A stretch of 64,000 nucleotides of DNA from PALSA-243 sp963743705 (GTDB lineage Bacteria; Acidobacteriota; Terriglobia; Bryobacterales; Bryobacteraceae). The notes beneath the pieces are model-generated. The model saw nothing but the letters and a program-made list of their open reading frames with translations. It was not told the origin of the DNA and ran no database searches. A program made the translations under genes and the position numbers. The stretch's first letter is position 1; every line of letters starts with the position of its first letter. Shown here piece by piece: positions 36,522-45,746 of the stretch. The stretch spans positions 62,001 to 126,000 of the forward strand of contig CAVUQS010000001.1 in the NCBI GenBank assembly GCA_963743705.1. The letters are read 5' to 3'.

Positions 36522-38377
36522 ACCCCATCGCCTGGAATAACTTCCTGAACTACAGCCTGCAAGTGGGCCTGTTGGTAGGGCTCGCCGGCTGGATTCCGGC
36601 GGCGGTACGTCTGCGCACCCCCAAAGCACGTCTGGCCTTTTTCCAGGCGTTACTCGTAGCCTGCCTGCTGCTGCCGGCTATCCGGCCGTGGAAGAGCGAA
36701 GTGATCTCGGTCACGATTCCTACGGCGCCCAAGCCGCTGCCGCCCTCCGCAGCCAGGCTGGTCAATCAGCCAACCGCCCTCGATCCGCGGGACATTATTC
36801 TCGCGCTTCTGGCAGCGGGAACGCTGGCGCGCCTGGGCATGCTGGCGATCGGCCTGCTTCGCCTGCGCCGCTATCGGCTGGCTTCGATACCGCTCGCGCC
36901 CGCGCCGGCATGGTCGGTCGAAGCCGATATTCGCGTCTCCGCGGAGGCAGCCGGTCCGGTGACTTTCGGATTCCTGCGCCCCGTGATTCTGCTCCCGGCC
37001 CACTTTACCGATCTCTCGGAGGAGATTAAAGAGGCCATCCTGTGCCATGAGACGCTGCACGTGCGGCGGCACGACTGGCTGTTCACCGTGGCCGAGGAGT
37101 TGATCCGCGCTGCGCTCTGGTTCCATCCGGCCGTCTGGTGGGTGCTGGGCGAGATCCAACTGGCGCGCGAGCAGGCGGTCGATCGCGAAGTCGTCGGCGT
37201 GACTAATGCGCGCGACCCGTATGTGGACGCGCTGCTGGCCGCGGCCGGCGCGCCTTTGCAGGCGGATCTTGCGCCCGCCCCGTTATTCCTGCGCAAACGG
37301 CACCTTAAGCAACGCGTAGTATCCATTTTGAAGGAGAAGCACATGTCGAAGACGAGGACCCTCGCCACTCTAGCCGCCTCACTCACTTTCCTGGCCGGCG
37401 CCTGCTGGTATATCGCCGGCGCTCTGCCGTTAACCGCGCAGCCGCAATTCGTCGCCGATGGGCCGGGCGTAACGGTAGACCTCCAGGGCGCCACTGTTCT
37501 GCACCGCTCGGGGGTTTTCTATTCGACCGCAGGGCGAGAGAAGAATATCGAGGGCGTGGTGATGGCGCAGGTGAAGGTCGGCGACGGCGGCAACGTCGCG
37601 GACGTCTCCATCCTCAGCGGACCGGACGAGTTGCGCAGAACCGTGCTGCAGTCGCTGCTCACGTGGCATTTCACGAAGGACGCGGCCGGCAGCACGCGGC
37701 AGATCGCGGTGACGTTCCGCACTCCTCCGCCGCAGCAGCCGACTGCAGTTGCCGAACAAGGGAGCCGCATTACCGTGACGGCGCCGCCTCTGCCTCCGCC
37801 TTCGGCAGCCCGCGCCGCTCCGGCGTCTGCGAATCCGGGAGCGATCCGCGCCTTCCAGGTTGACGGCCTCGCAATGGCTACCGAAGACGTTGTGGCGCGC
37901 CTGCCGGTTCACGTGGGCGACCCGTGGAACAACGACGCACTCGACAAGGTCAGAGCCGCGGCTCACGACATCGACGAGCACCTCGTCGTGGGCGTCATTC
38001 AGGGAAATGACGGCGTGACGGTTCGCTTGATCGCGCCACGCGCCACACAGCCCGAGGAGGCGCGATCCGCGCCACCGGCCGTCGCGGGGGCGATTACCGT
38101 CGGCGCACGCGTGCAAGCGGCGAAGTTGATCTCGAACCCGCAACCGGTCTATCCGGATATTGCGCGCCAGGCCCGAATCAGCGGCACCGTGGAACTGGCG
38201 GTCGTCATCGCGCCGAATGGCCACATGCGGGAAATTCACGTAATAAGCGGACATCCCTTGCTGCGCCAGGCGTCGCTCGATGCGGTCAAGGAGTGGGTAT
38301 ATCAACCGACCTTGCTCAACGAACAGCCGGTCGCGGTATCGACCACCGTCGAGGTGATCTTCACGATGAGCCAGTAA
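36518..38377 (+). CDS. BlaR1/MecR1-like M56 membrane peptidase with TonB C-terminal domain
   Basis: 619-residue membrane protein. Helices at about 14-30, 41-55 and 93-115 precede the M56 metallopeptidase motif HETLH at 177-181, with helices around it and one more at about 285-305. Instead of the penicillin-sensing transpeptidase-like domain of BlaR1, the exterior half contains a Pro/Ala-rich segment and, at about 525-619, a TonB C-terminal domain (PVYPDIARQARISGTVEL, SLDAVKEWVYQPT). So it probably senses something other than beta-lactams, or couples to the envelope. Coupled to the BlaI-like repressor. The M13 gene divergent upstream may be a target. Confidence 0.9.
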   Translation: MNPIAWNNFLNYSLQVGLLVGLAGWIPAAVRLRTPKARLAFFQALLVACLLLPAIRPWKSEVISVTIPTAPKPLPPSAARLVNQPTALDPRDIILALLAAGTLARLGMLAIGLLRLRRYRLASIPLAPAPAWSVEADIRVSAEAAGPVTFGFLRPVILLPAHFTDLSEEIKEAILCHETLHVRRHDWLFTVAEELIRAALWFHPAVWWVLGEIQLAREQAVDREVVGVTNARDPYVDALLAAAGAPLQADLAPAPLFLRKRHLKQRVVSILKEKHMSKTRTLATLAASLTFLAGACWYIAGALPLTAQPQFVADGPGVTVDLQGATVLHRSGVFYSTAGREKNIEGVVMAQVKVGDGGNVADVSILSGPDELRRTVLQSLLTWHFTKDAAGSTRQIAVTFRTPPPQQPTAVAEQGSRITVTAPPLPPPSAARAAPASANPGAIRAFQVDGLAMATEDVVARLPVHVGDPWNNDALDKVRAAAHDIDEHLVVGVIQGNDGVTVRLIAPRATQPEEARSAPPAVAGAITVGARVQAAKLISNPQPVYPDIARQARISGTVELAVVIAPNGHMREIHVISGHPLLRQASLDAVKEWVYQPTLLNEQPVAVSTTVEVIFTMSQ

Positions 38378-38383
38378 GCCCCT

Positions 38384-39469
38384 CTACTGGAGCTTGCCGC
38401 GCGCGTCGACTTGCCAGACGCGCTCGACGGTTTCGCCGCGCACGCCGTACATCTTCTCGTGCAGGTTCACGGCGACGCAGACGTGATTGGGGATCACGTG
38501 CACGCGGTCGCCGATGCGGAATTCGCGGCCGGCGGCGGTGAGATCGATGTAACCGTGCTCTTCGTTCATCTTGTGAAAGCGCGCGCCTGGCGCTTCGGTG
38601 AGGCGGCCGAACGTCACCTCGGATGAATTCGAGAGGCGGTCCGAGGAGAAGGTCTTCGAACCGCCATCGATGATCATGTGACCGGGACGCGCGGTGGAGA
38701 CGACGGTGGCCAGAACGCTCGCGGCGCAATCCTCCAGCGCGCACGCGCCGCTGTGCAGCGTGTTGACGTCGTTGAAAACGTACGTGCCAGGGCGAATTTC
38801 GTTCAAGCCATCGATTTCATGCGAATGGAAGAGCGCGGGCGTCGACCCGCCGCTGACAATCTTCACTTCGATCCCGGCCCGCTGGAAATCGTCGAGAATC
38901 GAGCGCACCAATTGTGAAAGCTTGGCGAGCGCCTCGAGGCCATCAGCATCCAGGCTCTTGATGTGGCCTGGATAGAACGTGATGCCTTCCAAGCGCAGGT
39001 GCGGCAGCGATTGAATGGCGCGCGCCAGATCGAGCAACGGTTGCCCCGGCGCCACGCCGACGCGGCCGAGGCCGACATCCACTTCCGCCAGCACGCCGAT
39101 TTCTTCGGTCGCGGCTTCCGAAAGACCGCGCGCGATTTCGATGCTGTCGAGCGCCACGGTGACGCGCGTGCGCCGCGCGATTTGCATCAGGCGATCGAGC
39201 TTGGCACGCCCAAAGATGGGGTAAGCCAGCAATAAATCGGGCGGCTCGGCGGCCATCAGTGCTTCGGCTTCGGTGACTTTGGCGCAGGTCAACCCGGCCG
39301 CGCCGAGATCCAATTGACGGCGTCCGATCCACGCCGATTTGTGGGTTTTGGCATGCGGGCGCAAGCGCAGATTGTGCTCACGCGCATAGCCGGCCACGCG
39401 CGAAAGATTGCGCTCGAAGGCGTCAAGATCCACCACCAGCGCGGGCGTATCGATTTCGGAGATGTGCAC
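38384..39469 (-). CDS. D-threonine aldolase-like PLP enzyme (alanine racemase N-terminal fold)
   Basis: 361-residue fold-type III PLP protein. The Schiff-base lysine should be K41 in LRPHAKTHKS, GGSTPALFHS is the phosphate-binding region, and the metal-binding pair H329 and C331 lies in HVIPNHVCVAVN near the end. These features match the D-threonine aldolase / D-serine dehydratase group, which splits or dehydrates D-hydroxy amino acids with a divalent metal. The start is GTG at 39469, 27 bases from a divergent ornithine cyclodeaminase-like gene. Which of the two activities it has cannot be told from sequence. Confidence 0.87.
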   Translation of the reverse strand: MHISEIDTPALVVDLDAFERNLSRVAGYAREHNLRLRPHAKTHKSAWIGRRQLDLGAAGLTCAKVTEAEALMAAEPPDLLLAYPIFGRAKLDRLMQIARRTRVTVALDSIEIARGLSEAATEEIGVLAEVDVGLGRVGVAPGQPLLDLARAIQSLPHLRLEGITFYPGHIKSLDADGLEALAKLSQLVRSILDDFQRAGIEVKIVSGGSTPALFHSHEIDGLNEIRPGTYVFNDVNTLHSGACALEDCAASVLATVVSTARPGHMIIDGGSKTFSSDRLSNSSEVTFGRLTEAPGARFHKMNEEHGYIDLTAAGREFRIGDRVHVIPNHVCVAVNLHEKMYGVRGETVERVWQVDARGKLQ

Positions 39470-39479
39470 TCAATCAGGA

Positions 39480-39485
39480 TAGAAT
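39480..39485 (+). promoter_or_regulatory. -10-like TAGAAT in the 27-base divergent gap
   Basis: TAGAAT ends 11 bases before the ATG at 39497, so the leader would be only about 5 bases. No Shine-Dalgarno precedes that ATG. A -35 box is not clear. Confidence 0.35.
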
Positions 39486-39496
39486 GAGACGCCTGC

Positions 39497-40387
39497 ATGG
39501 AAGCCATCCCGCTTGCCGAAATCCAACGCGCGCTCGATTATCGCGGCGCGATTGCCTGCATGCGCGATGCGATCTCGGCATTCCGCAACGGCGAATGCGA
39601 CATGCCGATGCCCATGCACCTCGATATCGCGCCGGAACGCGGCGAGGTTCACATCAAATCGAGCTACCGGCGCGGCGGCCGCTACTTCGCGTTGAAAGTG
39701 GCGAGCACGTTTCCAAATAATTTACAGCGCGGCATCCCGACCGGCAGCGGCATGATGCTGCTGTGCTCGGCCGAGACCGGACAGCCGGTCGCGCTGCTGG
39801 CCGATGAAGGGCATTTGACCGACATCCGCACGGCCGCGGTAGCGGCGATGGTGGCACAGGATCTCGGCCGCACTGACACGGCGCTCGGCATTCTTGGGAC
39901 CGGCGTGCAAGCGCGGCTGCAGGCCCGGATGCACGCCGAAGTTCTGCCGCTCGAACGCATCGTGCTTTGGGGGCGCACGCCTGAGCGCGCCGAAAGCTGC
40001 CGCCGCGACATCGCCAATGCGCTTCCGGACGTTGCCGTGACTGTGGCGGCGACGCCAGCCGATGTGGCGCGCGCAACGCGGCTCATGGTCACTACCACCG
40101 GATCGCGCGCGCCGCTGCTTTTCGCGGGCGATGTGCAGCCCGGCACGCACATTTCCGCGGTCGGCGCCGATTCGCCGGGCAAGCAGGAATTGGACGCCGA
40201 AATCGTGCGCCGCGCGCAAACCTTGTGGCTGGATTCGCCGGAGCAGTGCGCGCGTTTGGGAGAGTTGCAGCATATCGAGCCATCGGAGCGCACCGCGGAT
40301 GCGCCTTATTCGCTGGCCGATTTCACGGGCCTGGGAGTGGAAGATCTATATATCGCCGAATACGTCTATGAGAATCGAAAAGTTTGA
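39497..40387 (+). CDS. Ornithine cyclodeaminase / mu-crystallin family protein
   Basis: 296-residue NAD(P)-binding enzyme. The Rossmann motif is GILGTGVQA at 131-139; the family catalytic lysine is probably K67 in YFALKVAS. Relatives are ornithine cyclodeaminase, alanine dehydrogenase (archaeal type), ketimine reductase and pyrroline-carboxylate reductases, so the exact substrate is open. The next gene starts inside its last 20 bases, a coupled arrangement with an aminotransferase and a permease. Confidence 0.88.
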   Translation: MEAIPLAEIQRALDYRGAIACMRDAISAFRNGECDMPMPMHLDIAPERGEVHIKSSYRRGGRYFALKVASTFPNNLQRGIPTGSGMMLLCSAETGQPVALLADEGHLTDIRTAAVAAMVAQDLGRTDTALGILGTGVQARLQARMHAEVLPLERIVLWGRTPERAESCRRDIANALPDVAVTVAATPADVARATRLMVTTTGSRAPLLFAGDVQPGTHISAVGADSPGKQELDAEIVRRAQTLWLDSPEQCARLGELQHIEPSERTADAPYSLADFTGLGVEDLYIAEYVYENRKV

Positions 40388-41471
40388 AATGGAGCGGATG
40401 CAATCGACGTGGGAAAACGTCGTCGAGATGGATATGAGCGAGAGCGGCGTCCGTCCGGTGAGCTTGCGCGAACTGGGCGAGATGGGGCTCGATCTCGAAG
40501 CCATTCTCAATATGCCGCTCGGCTACAGCCAATCGAACGGCACCGTTGCGCTACGCGAGGCGCTGGCCTCGGTCTATCCGGGGGCGACAGCGGATCATAT
40601 CGAGGTCACCAACGGGACTTCGGAGGCCAATTACCTGCTGGCGCTAGCGCTGATCCGGCCCGGCGATGAAGTGGCTTTCCAGGTTCCCAACTACATGCAG
40701 TACGGAGGCGTGCCGCAGAGCCTGGGGGCGACCGTCCGCCGCTTCAGTCTGCGCATCGAGCGCGATTGGGAGCCGGATTGGGAAGAATTCGAGAGCGCGG
40801 TGAACGCGAAGACGCGGCTGGTCTATCTCTCGAATCCGAATAACCCGTCGGGCTCGGTGCTTTCGCACGACGCGATGCGGCGCATCGTGGCGCGCTGCGA
40901 GGAAGTGGGCGCCTATCTGCTGGCGGACGAGGTTTATCTGGGCGCGGAGATCGAGTGCGAGCGCACGCGCAGCTTCTGGGGCATGAGCGATCGCATTATC
41001 GTGACCAGCGGGCTTTCGAAGGCGTACGGGATTCCGGGCGTGCGCATCGGATGGATTGCGGCGCCGCCGGATGTGATCGCGGATTGCTGGACCCAGCACG
41101 ATTACCTGACGATCGGGCCCAATAAGATCTCGGACATGGTGGCGCGGGTGGCGGTGGCGAATCGCGACAAGCTGTATGCGCGCACGCGAGCCATTTTGCA
41201 GCACAATCTGCCGATCATGCGCGAATGGGCGGCCGGCTTCGCCGGATTCCTCACCTTCCGCGAGCCGAAAGCGGGCGCATTGTGCCTGGTGCAATATCAT
41301 GCAGCCACGCCGAGCTACGAACTGGCGGAGCGCATCCGCGAAAAGCAGAGCGTGCTGATTGTTCCTGGCGCGCATCTGGGCCTGGAAGGCTACCTGCGCC
41401 TATGGCTCGGCGGTAAACCCGAGTTTCTGAGCGAAGGGTTGCGGCGCATGGGACTCGAACTTCATGCCTGA
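40368..41471 (+). CDS. PLP-dependent aminotransferase, class I/II
   Basis: 367-residue fold-type I aminotransferase. The cofactor lysine is K218 in TSGLSKAYGIPGVRIGW, NPNNPSG lies at 156-162 and LADEVY at 185-190, all classic. I start it at ATG 40368 (MRIEKFEMERMQSTWE), overlapping the previous gene by 20 bases, since the FEMERxQSTWE opening appears to belong to the family; ATG at 40389 is an alternative. The open frame extends further upstream but only as a shadow inside the previous gene. Ends eight bases inside the following permease. Confidence 0.92.
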   Translation: MRIEKFEMERMQSTWENVVEMDMSESGVRPVSLRELGEMGLDLEAILNMPLGYSQSNGTVALREALASVYPGATADHIEVTNGTSEANYLLALALIRPGDEVAFQVPNYMQYGGVPQSLGATVRRFSLRIERDWEPDWEEFESAVNAKTRLVYLSNPNNPSGSVLSHDAMRRIVARCEEVGAYLLADEVYLGAEIECERTRSFWGMSDRIIVTSGLSKAYGIPGVRIGWIAAPPDVIADCWTQHDYLTIGPNKISDMVARVAVANRDKLYARTRAILQHNLPIMREWAAGFAGFLTFREPKAGALCLVQYHAATPSYELAERIREKQSVLIVPGAHLGLEGYLRLWLGGKPEFLSEGLRRMGLELHA

Positions 41472-42783
41472 AGCCGGATTGCGGCGCGAGCTCGGGCTGC
41501 GGGACATCACACTGTTCGCCATCACCTGCATGGCGGCCACGCGATGGATTCCAGCCGCTTCTCACGCCGGTCCGGGCTCGCTGACGCTGTGGGCGCTGGG
41601 CGCGGTGATCTTCGTCATCCCGCTGGCGATCGCGGTGGGCGCGCTGATTGTGAAGTATCCGGGCGCGGGCGGGCTTTACATCTGGACGCGCGCCGATTTC
41701 GGGCCCTGGCATGGCTTTCTGGGCTTCTGGCTCTATTGGTTAGGCATCGCGTTCTGGTTCCCGAGCGCGGCGATGTTCTATTGCAGCGCGGCGTTTCACA
41801 TGCTGGGCGTGAGCGAGAACCGGACGCTGCTGGTGGCGGTTTCGCTGGCGGCGATCTGGATGGCGCTGGGCGCAAATCTGGTGGGCATGCGGGTGGGCAA
41901 ATGGACCGAGAACCTGGGCGGCGCTTCGAACTGGATTCTGTGCGCGCTGCTGGCGGTTACGGCGGCGCTGGTCTATGCGAAACGCGGCTCGGCCACGCCG
42001 ATGCACATCGCGCCGCGGTGGGACTGGGGCACGGTCAACTTCTGGTCGAATATCGCGTATGCGATGAGCGGCCTGGAATTGGCCGGGATGATGGGCGGCG
42101 AAATCCGCGATCCGAAGCGCACGCTACCGAGGGCGGGGTGGATCGCTTCCGGGTTCATCACGGTCTTTTACATCGTCTCGACGGCTTCGATGCTGGTGAT
42201 TCTCAGGCCGGAAAGCATCAGTGAACTCAACGGCTTCGCGGAAACGGCCGATTCGGCCGGTGCGCTTTTGCACGTAGGCTGGCTCTCGCCGCTGATCGCC
42301 CTGCTGGTGCTGGCGAGCGCCATCGGGCAGTGCGGCGGCATGGGGACGGCGGTGTCGCGGCTGCCATTCGCGGCGGGCGTGGACGGGTTGCTGCCCAAGG
42401 CGTTTGCCAAGATCCACCCACGGTGGGGGACGCCACACCTTTCGATTGTGGTGTTTGGGGCGGTTTCGTCCTTCCTGCTGGTGGCGATGCAGCTTGGGGA
42501 TACGGCGCGGGCGGCGTATCAATCGCTGGTTTCCCTGATGGTGCTGACGGGGTTTATCCCGTTTCTTTACATCTTTGGCAGCTCCTGGAAGGCCGGGAAG
42601 CGCGTGAGCGCGGTTTCCGGGGCGCTGGTAACGCTACTGGCGATCGGATGCTCGGTGGTCCCGAGCGGCGATGTCAGCAACGTATGGCTTTTTGAGGCCA
42701 AAATCGCCCTGGGTACGGTGGGCGCCGTAGCCAGCGGATGGCTGCTTTTCCGGCGCTCCGGATCACCCCTGAGAGCTTGCTAA
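41464..42783 (+). CDS. APC-superfamily amino acid permease (glutamate/GABA antiporter-like)
   Basis: 439-residue transporter with about 12 helices. The first helix region RRELGLRDITLFAITCMAATRWI and YAMSGLELAGMMGGEI in the sixth helix match the amino acid-polyamine-organocation superfamily. It closes the coupled group cyclodeaminase-aminotransferase-permease, so it probably imports the amino acid these enzymes process. Only 35 bases separate it from the next gene, an ECF sigma factor, with no clear terminator. Confidence 0.9.
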   Translation: MPEAGLRRELGLRDITLFAITCMAATRWIPAASHAGPGSLTLWALGAVIFVIPLAIAVGALIVKYPGAGGLYIWTRADFGPWHGFLGFWLYWLGIAFWFPSAAMFYCSAAFHMLGVSENRTLLVAVSLAAIWMALGANLVGMRVGKWTENLGGASNWILCALLAVTAALVYAKRGSATPMHIAPRWDWGTVNFWSNIAYAMSGLELAGMMGGEIRDPKRTLPRAGWIASGFITVFYIVSTASMLVILRPESISELNGFAETADSAGALLHVGWLSPLIALLVLASAIGQCGGMGTAVSRLPFAAGVDGLLPKAFAKIHPRWGTPHLSIVVFGAVSSFLLVAMQLGDTARAAYQSLVSLMVLTGFIPFLYIFGSSWKAGKRVSAVSGALVTLLAIGCSVVPSGDVSNVWLFEAKIALGTVGAVASGWLLFRRSGSPLRAC

Positions 42784-42818
42784 CCAGTTTTGTCCGCAAT
42801 AGTCTAACTGACAGCTGA

Positions 42819-43397
42819 ATGGAGCCGACAGATGCAACGTTTGTCGCCAGGGCGCGCACCGGGGATTCGGACGCGTTTCGGGTGCTGGTGGAACGTCACA
42901 GCCGAGCTCTGTTCCGGCTTTCTTTTCGTATGACCGGCAACCAACAAGACGCGGAGGACGTGGTGCAGGAAAGCTTTCTGCGCGCGTACAAACAGCTCGC
43001 GAAATTCGACGAGCGGGCGACATTCGGTACCTGGCTTTACCGCATCGCCGCCAACTGTTCACTCGACCTGGTCCGGGCGCGCAAACGGCGCTCGGAACAT
43101 GTGGCTCCGGCGGGGGACGAAGGCGCGGAAGAGATTGTACTTCAGCTTCCGACCCACGAACCGACTCCAGAGCGGATGGCGCTGAGCGGCGAGGTGCGAG
43201 AGCGCCTCGAAGCCGCCATGGAGGAGCTCAGCGCCAATGAACGCACGGCTTTCGTGCTTCGGCATTTCGAAGGCATGTGCATTGAAGAAGTCAGCCGCGT
43301 GCTGGATTGCCAGCCGGGCGCGGCCAAGCACAGCGTGTTTCGCGCGGTGCAGAAATTAAGGCGGTCGCTAGAACCGCTGGTGAGCGCAACAAGATGA
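42819..43397 (+). CDS. ECF-type RNA polymerase sigma factor (RpoE-like)
   Basis: 192-residue extracytoplasmic function sigma factor. Region 2 runs from about 12 to 80 with QDAEDVVQESFLRAYKQL and TFGTWLYRIAANCSLDLVR; region 4 is about 120-185 with LSANERTAFVLRHFEGMCIEEV. Its stop overlaps the next start as ATGA, and the next product has the layout of an anti-sigma factor, the usual pairing. The two HEAT-repeat proteins downstream are the likely partners or targets in envelope stress sensing. Confidence 0.94.
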   Translation: MEPTDATFVARARTGDSDAFRVLVERHSRALFRLSFRMTGNQQDAEDVVQESFLRAYKQLAKFDERATFGTWLYRIAANCSLDLVRARKRRSEHVAPAGDEGAEEIVLQLPTHEPTPERMALSGEVRERLEAAMEELSANERTAFVLRHFEGMCIEEVSRVLDCQPGAAKHSVFRAVQKLRRSLEPLVSATR

Positions 43398-44176
43398 ACC
43401 ATCTAACGGAAGAAGAGCTGGTTTTGCGTTATTACGGCGAAGAGGGCGAAACCCCCGGCGCCGAACGGCACCTGGAAGAATGCCAGGAATGCCGCGAGAT
43501 CTATAGTTCGCTGCAGCGCGTGTTGAACGTAGTCGATTCGCTGCCGGTTCCGGCGCGCAACCCGGAATACGGCGCGGAAGTGTGGCAGCGCATCAAACCC
43601 GCCATACCCTCCCGGCGGAAGTGGCTGACACTGCCTTCGTTCGAATGGCGCTGGGCGGCGGCAGCGGCGGCGGCGGTGGCCTTGATGGCGGCCGCCTTCG
43701 TCGCCGGGCGCCACTTCCCGCAGAGCGCGGCGCCGGGCCAACCGGGCCGGACTCAGATCACGGCGGCGGCGGATCCTCAAGCCGGGGAGAAGGTGCTGCT
43801 GGTGGCGGTGGGCGACTACCTGGAGCGATCGCAGATGGTGCTCATCGAATTGGCGAACGCCGATCCGAAAGGCAAGCTGGATATCTCGGCCGAGCGGCAG
43901 CGCGCGGTGGATCTGGTGAGCGAAAGCCGGCTTTACCGCCAGACGGCGGAGCACACGGGCGATCCGGCCGTGGCGACCACGCTGGATGAACTGGACCGGG
44001 TGCTGCTGGAGATTGCGCACGGACCCGATGAGGTCTCGCCGGCAGAGTTGGAACATCTGCAAAAGCGATTGGAATCGGAAGGAATTTTGTTCAAGATGCG
44101 AGTGCTTGGATCGAAGGTCCGCACTCCAGAGGAAAAGGAAGCGCCGGGGGCCAAACACGGGCGGACCGCGCTCTAA
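43394..44176 (+). CDS. Putative zinc-motif anti-sigma factor
   Basis: 260 residues. The N-terminal part has H26-x3-C30-x2-C33 (RHLEECQEC), the zinc anti-sigma pattern, in a short helical domain that would sit on the sigma factor in the cytoplasm. One membrane helix follows at about 87-105 (AAAAAAVALMAAAFVAG). The periplasmic part of about 150 residues is helical and rich in charged residues, with no known domain. Coupled to the sigma gene by ATGA. The open frame upstream of 43394 lies inside the sigma gene. Confidence 0.87.
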   Translation: MNHLTEEELVLRYYGEEGETPGAERHLEECQECREIYSSLQRVLNVVDSLPVPARNPEYGAEVWQRIKPAIPSRRKWLTLPSFEWRWAAAAAAAVALMAAAFVAGRHFPQSAAPGQPGRTQITAAADPQAGEKVLLVAVGDYLERSQMVLIELANADPKGKLDISAERQRAVDLVSESRLYRQTAEHTGDPAVATTLDELDRVLLEIAHGPDEVSPAELEHLQKRLESEGILFKMRVLGSKVRTPEEKEAPGAKHGRTAL

Positions 44177-44189
44177 AAGGACGATAGAC

Positions 44190-45746
44190 ATGAAATATTT
44201 TCGACGATTAACGATGATTGCGGGTTTGGCGGCGAGCGCCGCGCTGGCGCAGCAAGATGCGCCGCCGGTTCCCCCTGCGGCACCCACGCCCGCTGCTGCG
44301 CCGGCACAGACCGCTCCGCCCGCGCCGCCCAGACCGATGGCAGCGCCTACACCGGCGGCGGCGCCCGCCGCGCCTTACGTGGTATCGCTGGAGCCGGACG
44401 ACTGGGCTCAATCGATGGGTGAACTTTCGCGCCAGGCAGCGGCACAGGCGCGCGAGCAGGCCCAACAGATGCGCGAGCAGACCAGGGAAATCGAGCAGCA
44501 GGCACGGGAACAAGCGCGTGAGTTTCGGATTGCGGTTCCGTCGTTCAACTTGAATCTCGATATGGCTCCGCAGCAGCGCGGGGGTGTCGGCCAGGGTGTG
44601 ACCGGCCCAGCGCGCATGGTGAGATTCAATGACGGAACGCTGTATGGCCGCGGGCAGAGCGCGCTCGACGAGCACAAGTACGATGTGGCCCTCGACGATT
44701 TCACCGAAGTAGTGGCTCGCGGCGGACCGAAGGCGGACGGCGCTCTCTATTGGAAGGCGTATACGCTGAACAAGCTCGGCCGGCGCGACGAAGCGGTAGC
44801 GACGATCGGCCAGCTTCGCACGTCGTTCCCCCAGAGCCATTGGCTGGAGGACGCGAAGGCGCTCGAGCTCGAGGTGAAGCAATTGGCGGGCAAGCCGGTC
44901 TCGCCGGATAGCGAATCGGACGACGAGCTGAAGCTGATGGCCTTGAACGGGCTCTCGCGGACGGACCCAGCGCGGGCGTTTCCGGCGATCGAAAAGCTGC
45001 TGAAGGGGCCGGCTTCACCGGCGCTCAAGAAGCGAGCCGTTTTCGTACTGGCAAGCAACAATGCGCCGCAAGCGCAGCAAATGCTGGAACAGATCGCACG
45101 CGGCAACAGCAATCCGGATCTGCAACTGACGGCCATCCGCTACATGCTGGATAACAAACAGTTCCCGAACCGCACGACGACGCTATTTGAGATCTACGGC
45201 TCCACAAGCGACGCGAGCGTGAAACGTGAAATCATCGGCGCGCTGAAGAACAACAACGACACCGAACACCTGGTGCAGATCTACAAGACGGAGAAGGATT
45301 CGGATCTTCGCAGCGCCGCGATCGGCGGCCTGGGCGACCGCAACGGCAATGCGGAGCTATGGACGCTCTATCAGGCCGAGACCACGCCGGAAGGCAAGAT
45401 CCAGATTCTCAATGCGATGTACAACAACGGCAACGTGGAGAGGATCTACGATGTAGCGCGCACCGACAAAGATACCAAGGTCCGGCTGAAGGCGATTGAG
45501 GTATTGTCACAGAATCGCTCGGCGAACCTGGGAGAAATGCTGACGAACCTCTACGGATCGGAGCAGGACGCTCAGGTGAAGCGCCAGATTCTGAACCAAA
45601 TCTCCGGGCAGCGCAATGCGAAAGCGCTGGTGGATATCTACCACAAGGAATCGAACTTCGAATTGAAGAAGACGATTCTGACGCATCTGGGCAACATGCG
45701 CACGGCCGAAGCGAACGAGCTCTACATGGAGATTCTCAACAAATGA
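44190..45746 (+). CDS. Exported HEAT-repeat protein 1
   Basis: 518 residues. Signal peptide at about 1-20 (ends ALAQ), then a Pro/Ala-rich linker (about 23-66) and a Gln/Glu/Arg-rich coiled-coil-like stretch (about 78-112, AQAREQAQQMREQTREIEQQ). A TPR-like unit follows (DEHKYDVALDDFTEVVARGG), and from about 245 onward repeated helical HEAT units such as NSNPDLQLTAIRYML and DSDLRSAAIGGLGD. AAAGGACG lies 6-8 bases before ATG 44190. The open frame upstream lies inside the anti-sigma gene. HEAT repeats bind partner proteins; the partner is unknown. Confidence 0.85.
   Translation: MKYFRRLTMIAGLAASAALAQQDAPPVPPAAPTPAAAPAQTAPPAPPRPMAAPTPAAAPAAPYVVSLEPDDWAQSMGELSRQAAAQAREQAQQMREQTREIEQQAREQAREFRIAVPSFNLNLDMAPQQRGGVGQGVTGPARMVRFNDGTLYGRGQSALDEHKYDVALDDFTEVVARGGPKADGALYWKAYTLNKLGRRDEAVATIGQLRTSFPQSHWLEDAKALELEVKQLAGKPVSPDSESDDELKLMALNGLSRTDPARAFPAIEKLLKGPASPALKKRAVFVLASNNAPQAQQMLEQIARGNSNPDLQLTAIRYMLDNKQFPNRTTTLFEIYGSTSDASVKREIIGALKNNNDTEHLVQIYKTEKDSDLRSAAIGGLGDRNGNAELWTLYQAETTPEGKIQILNAMYNNGNVERIYDVARTDKDTKVRLKAIEVLSQNRSANLGEMLTNLYGSEQDAQVKRQILNQISGQRNAKALVDIYHKESNFELKKTILTHLGNMRTAEANELYMEILNK

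Noticed and set aside
36518..38377. True beta-lactam sensor BlaR1
   Set aside because: The penicillin-binding sensor domain is absent and replaced by a TonB C-terminal domain.
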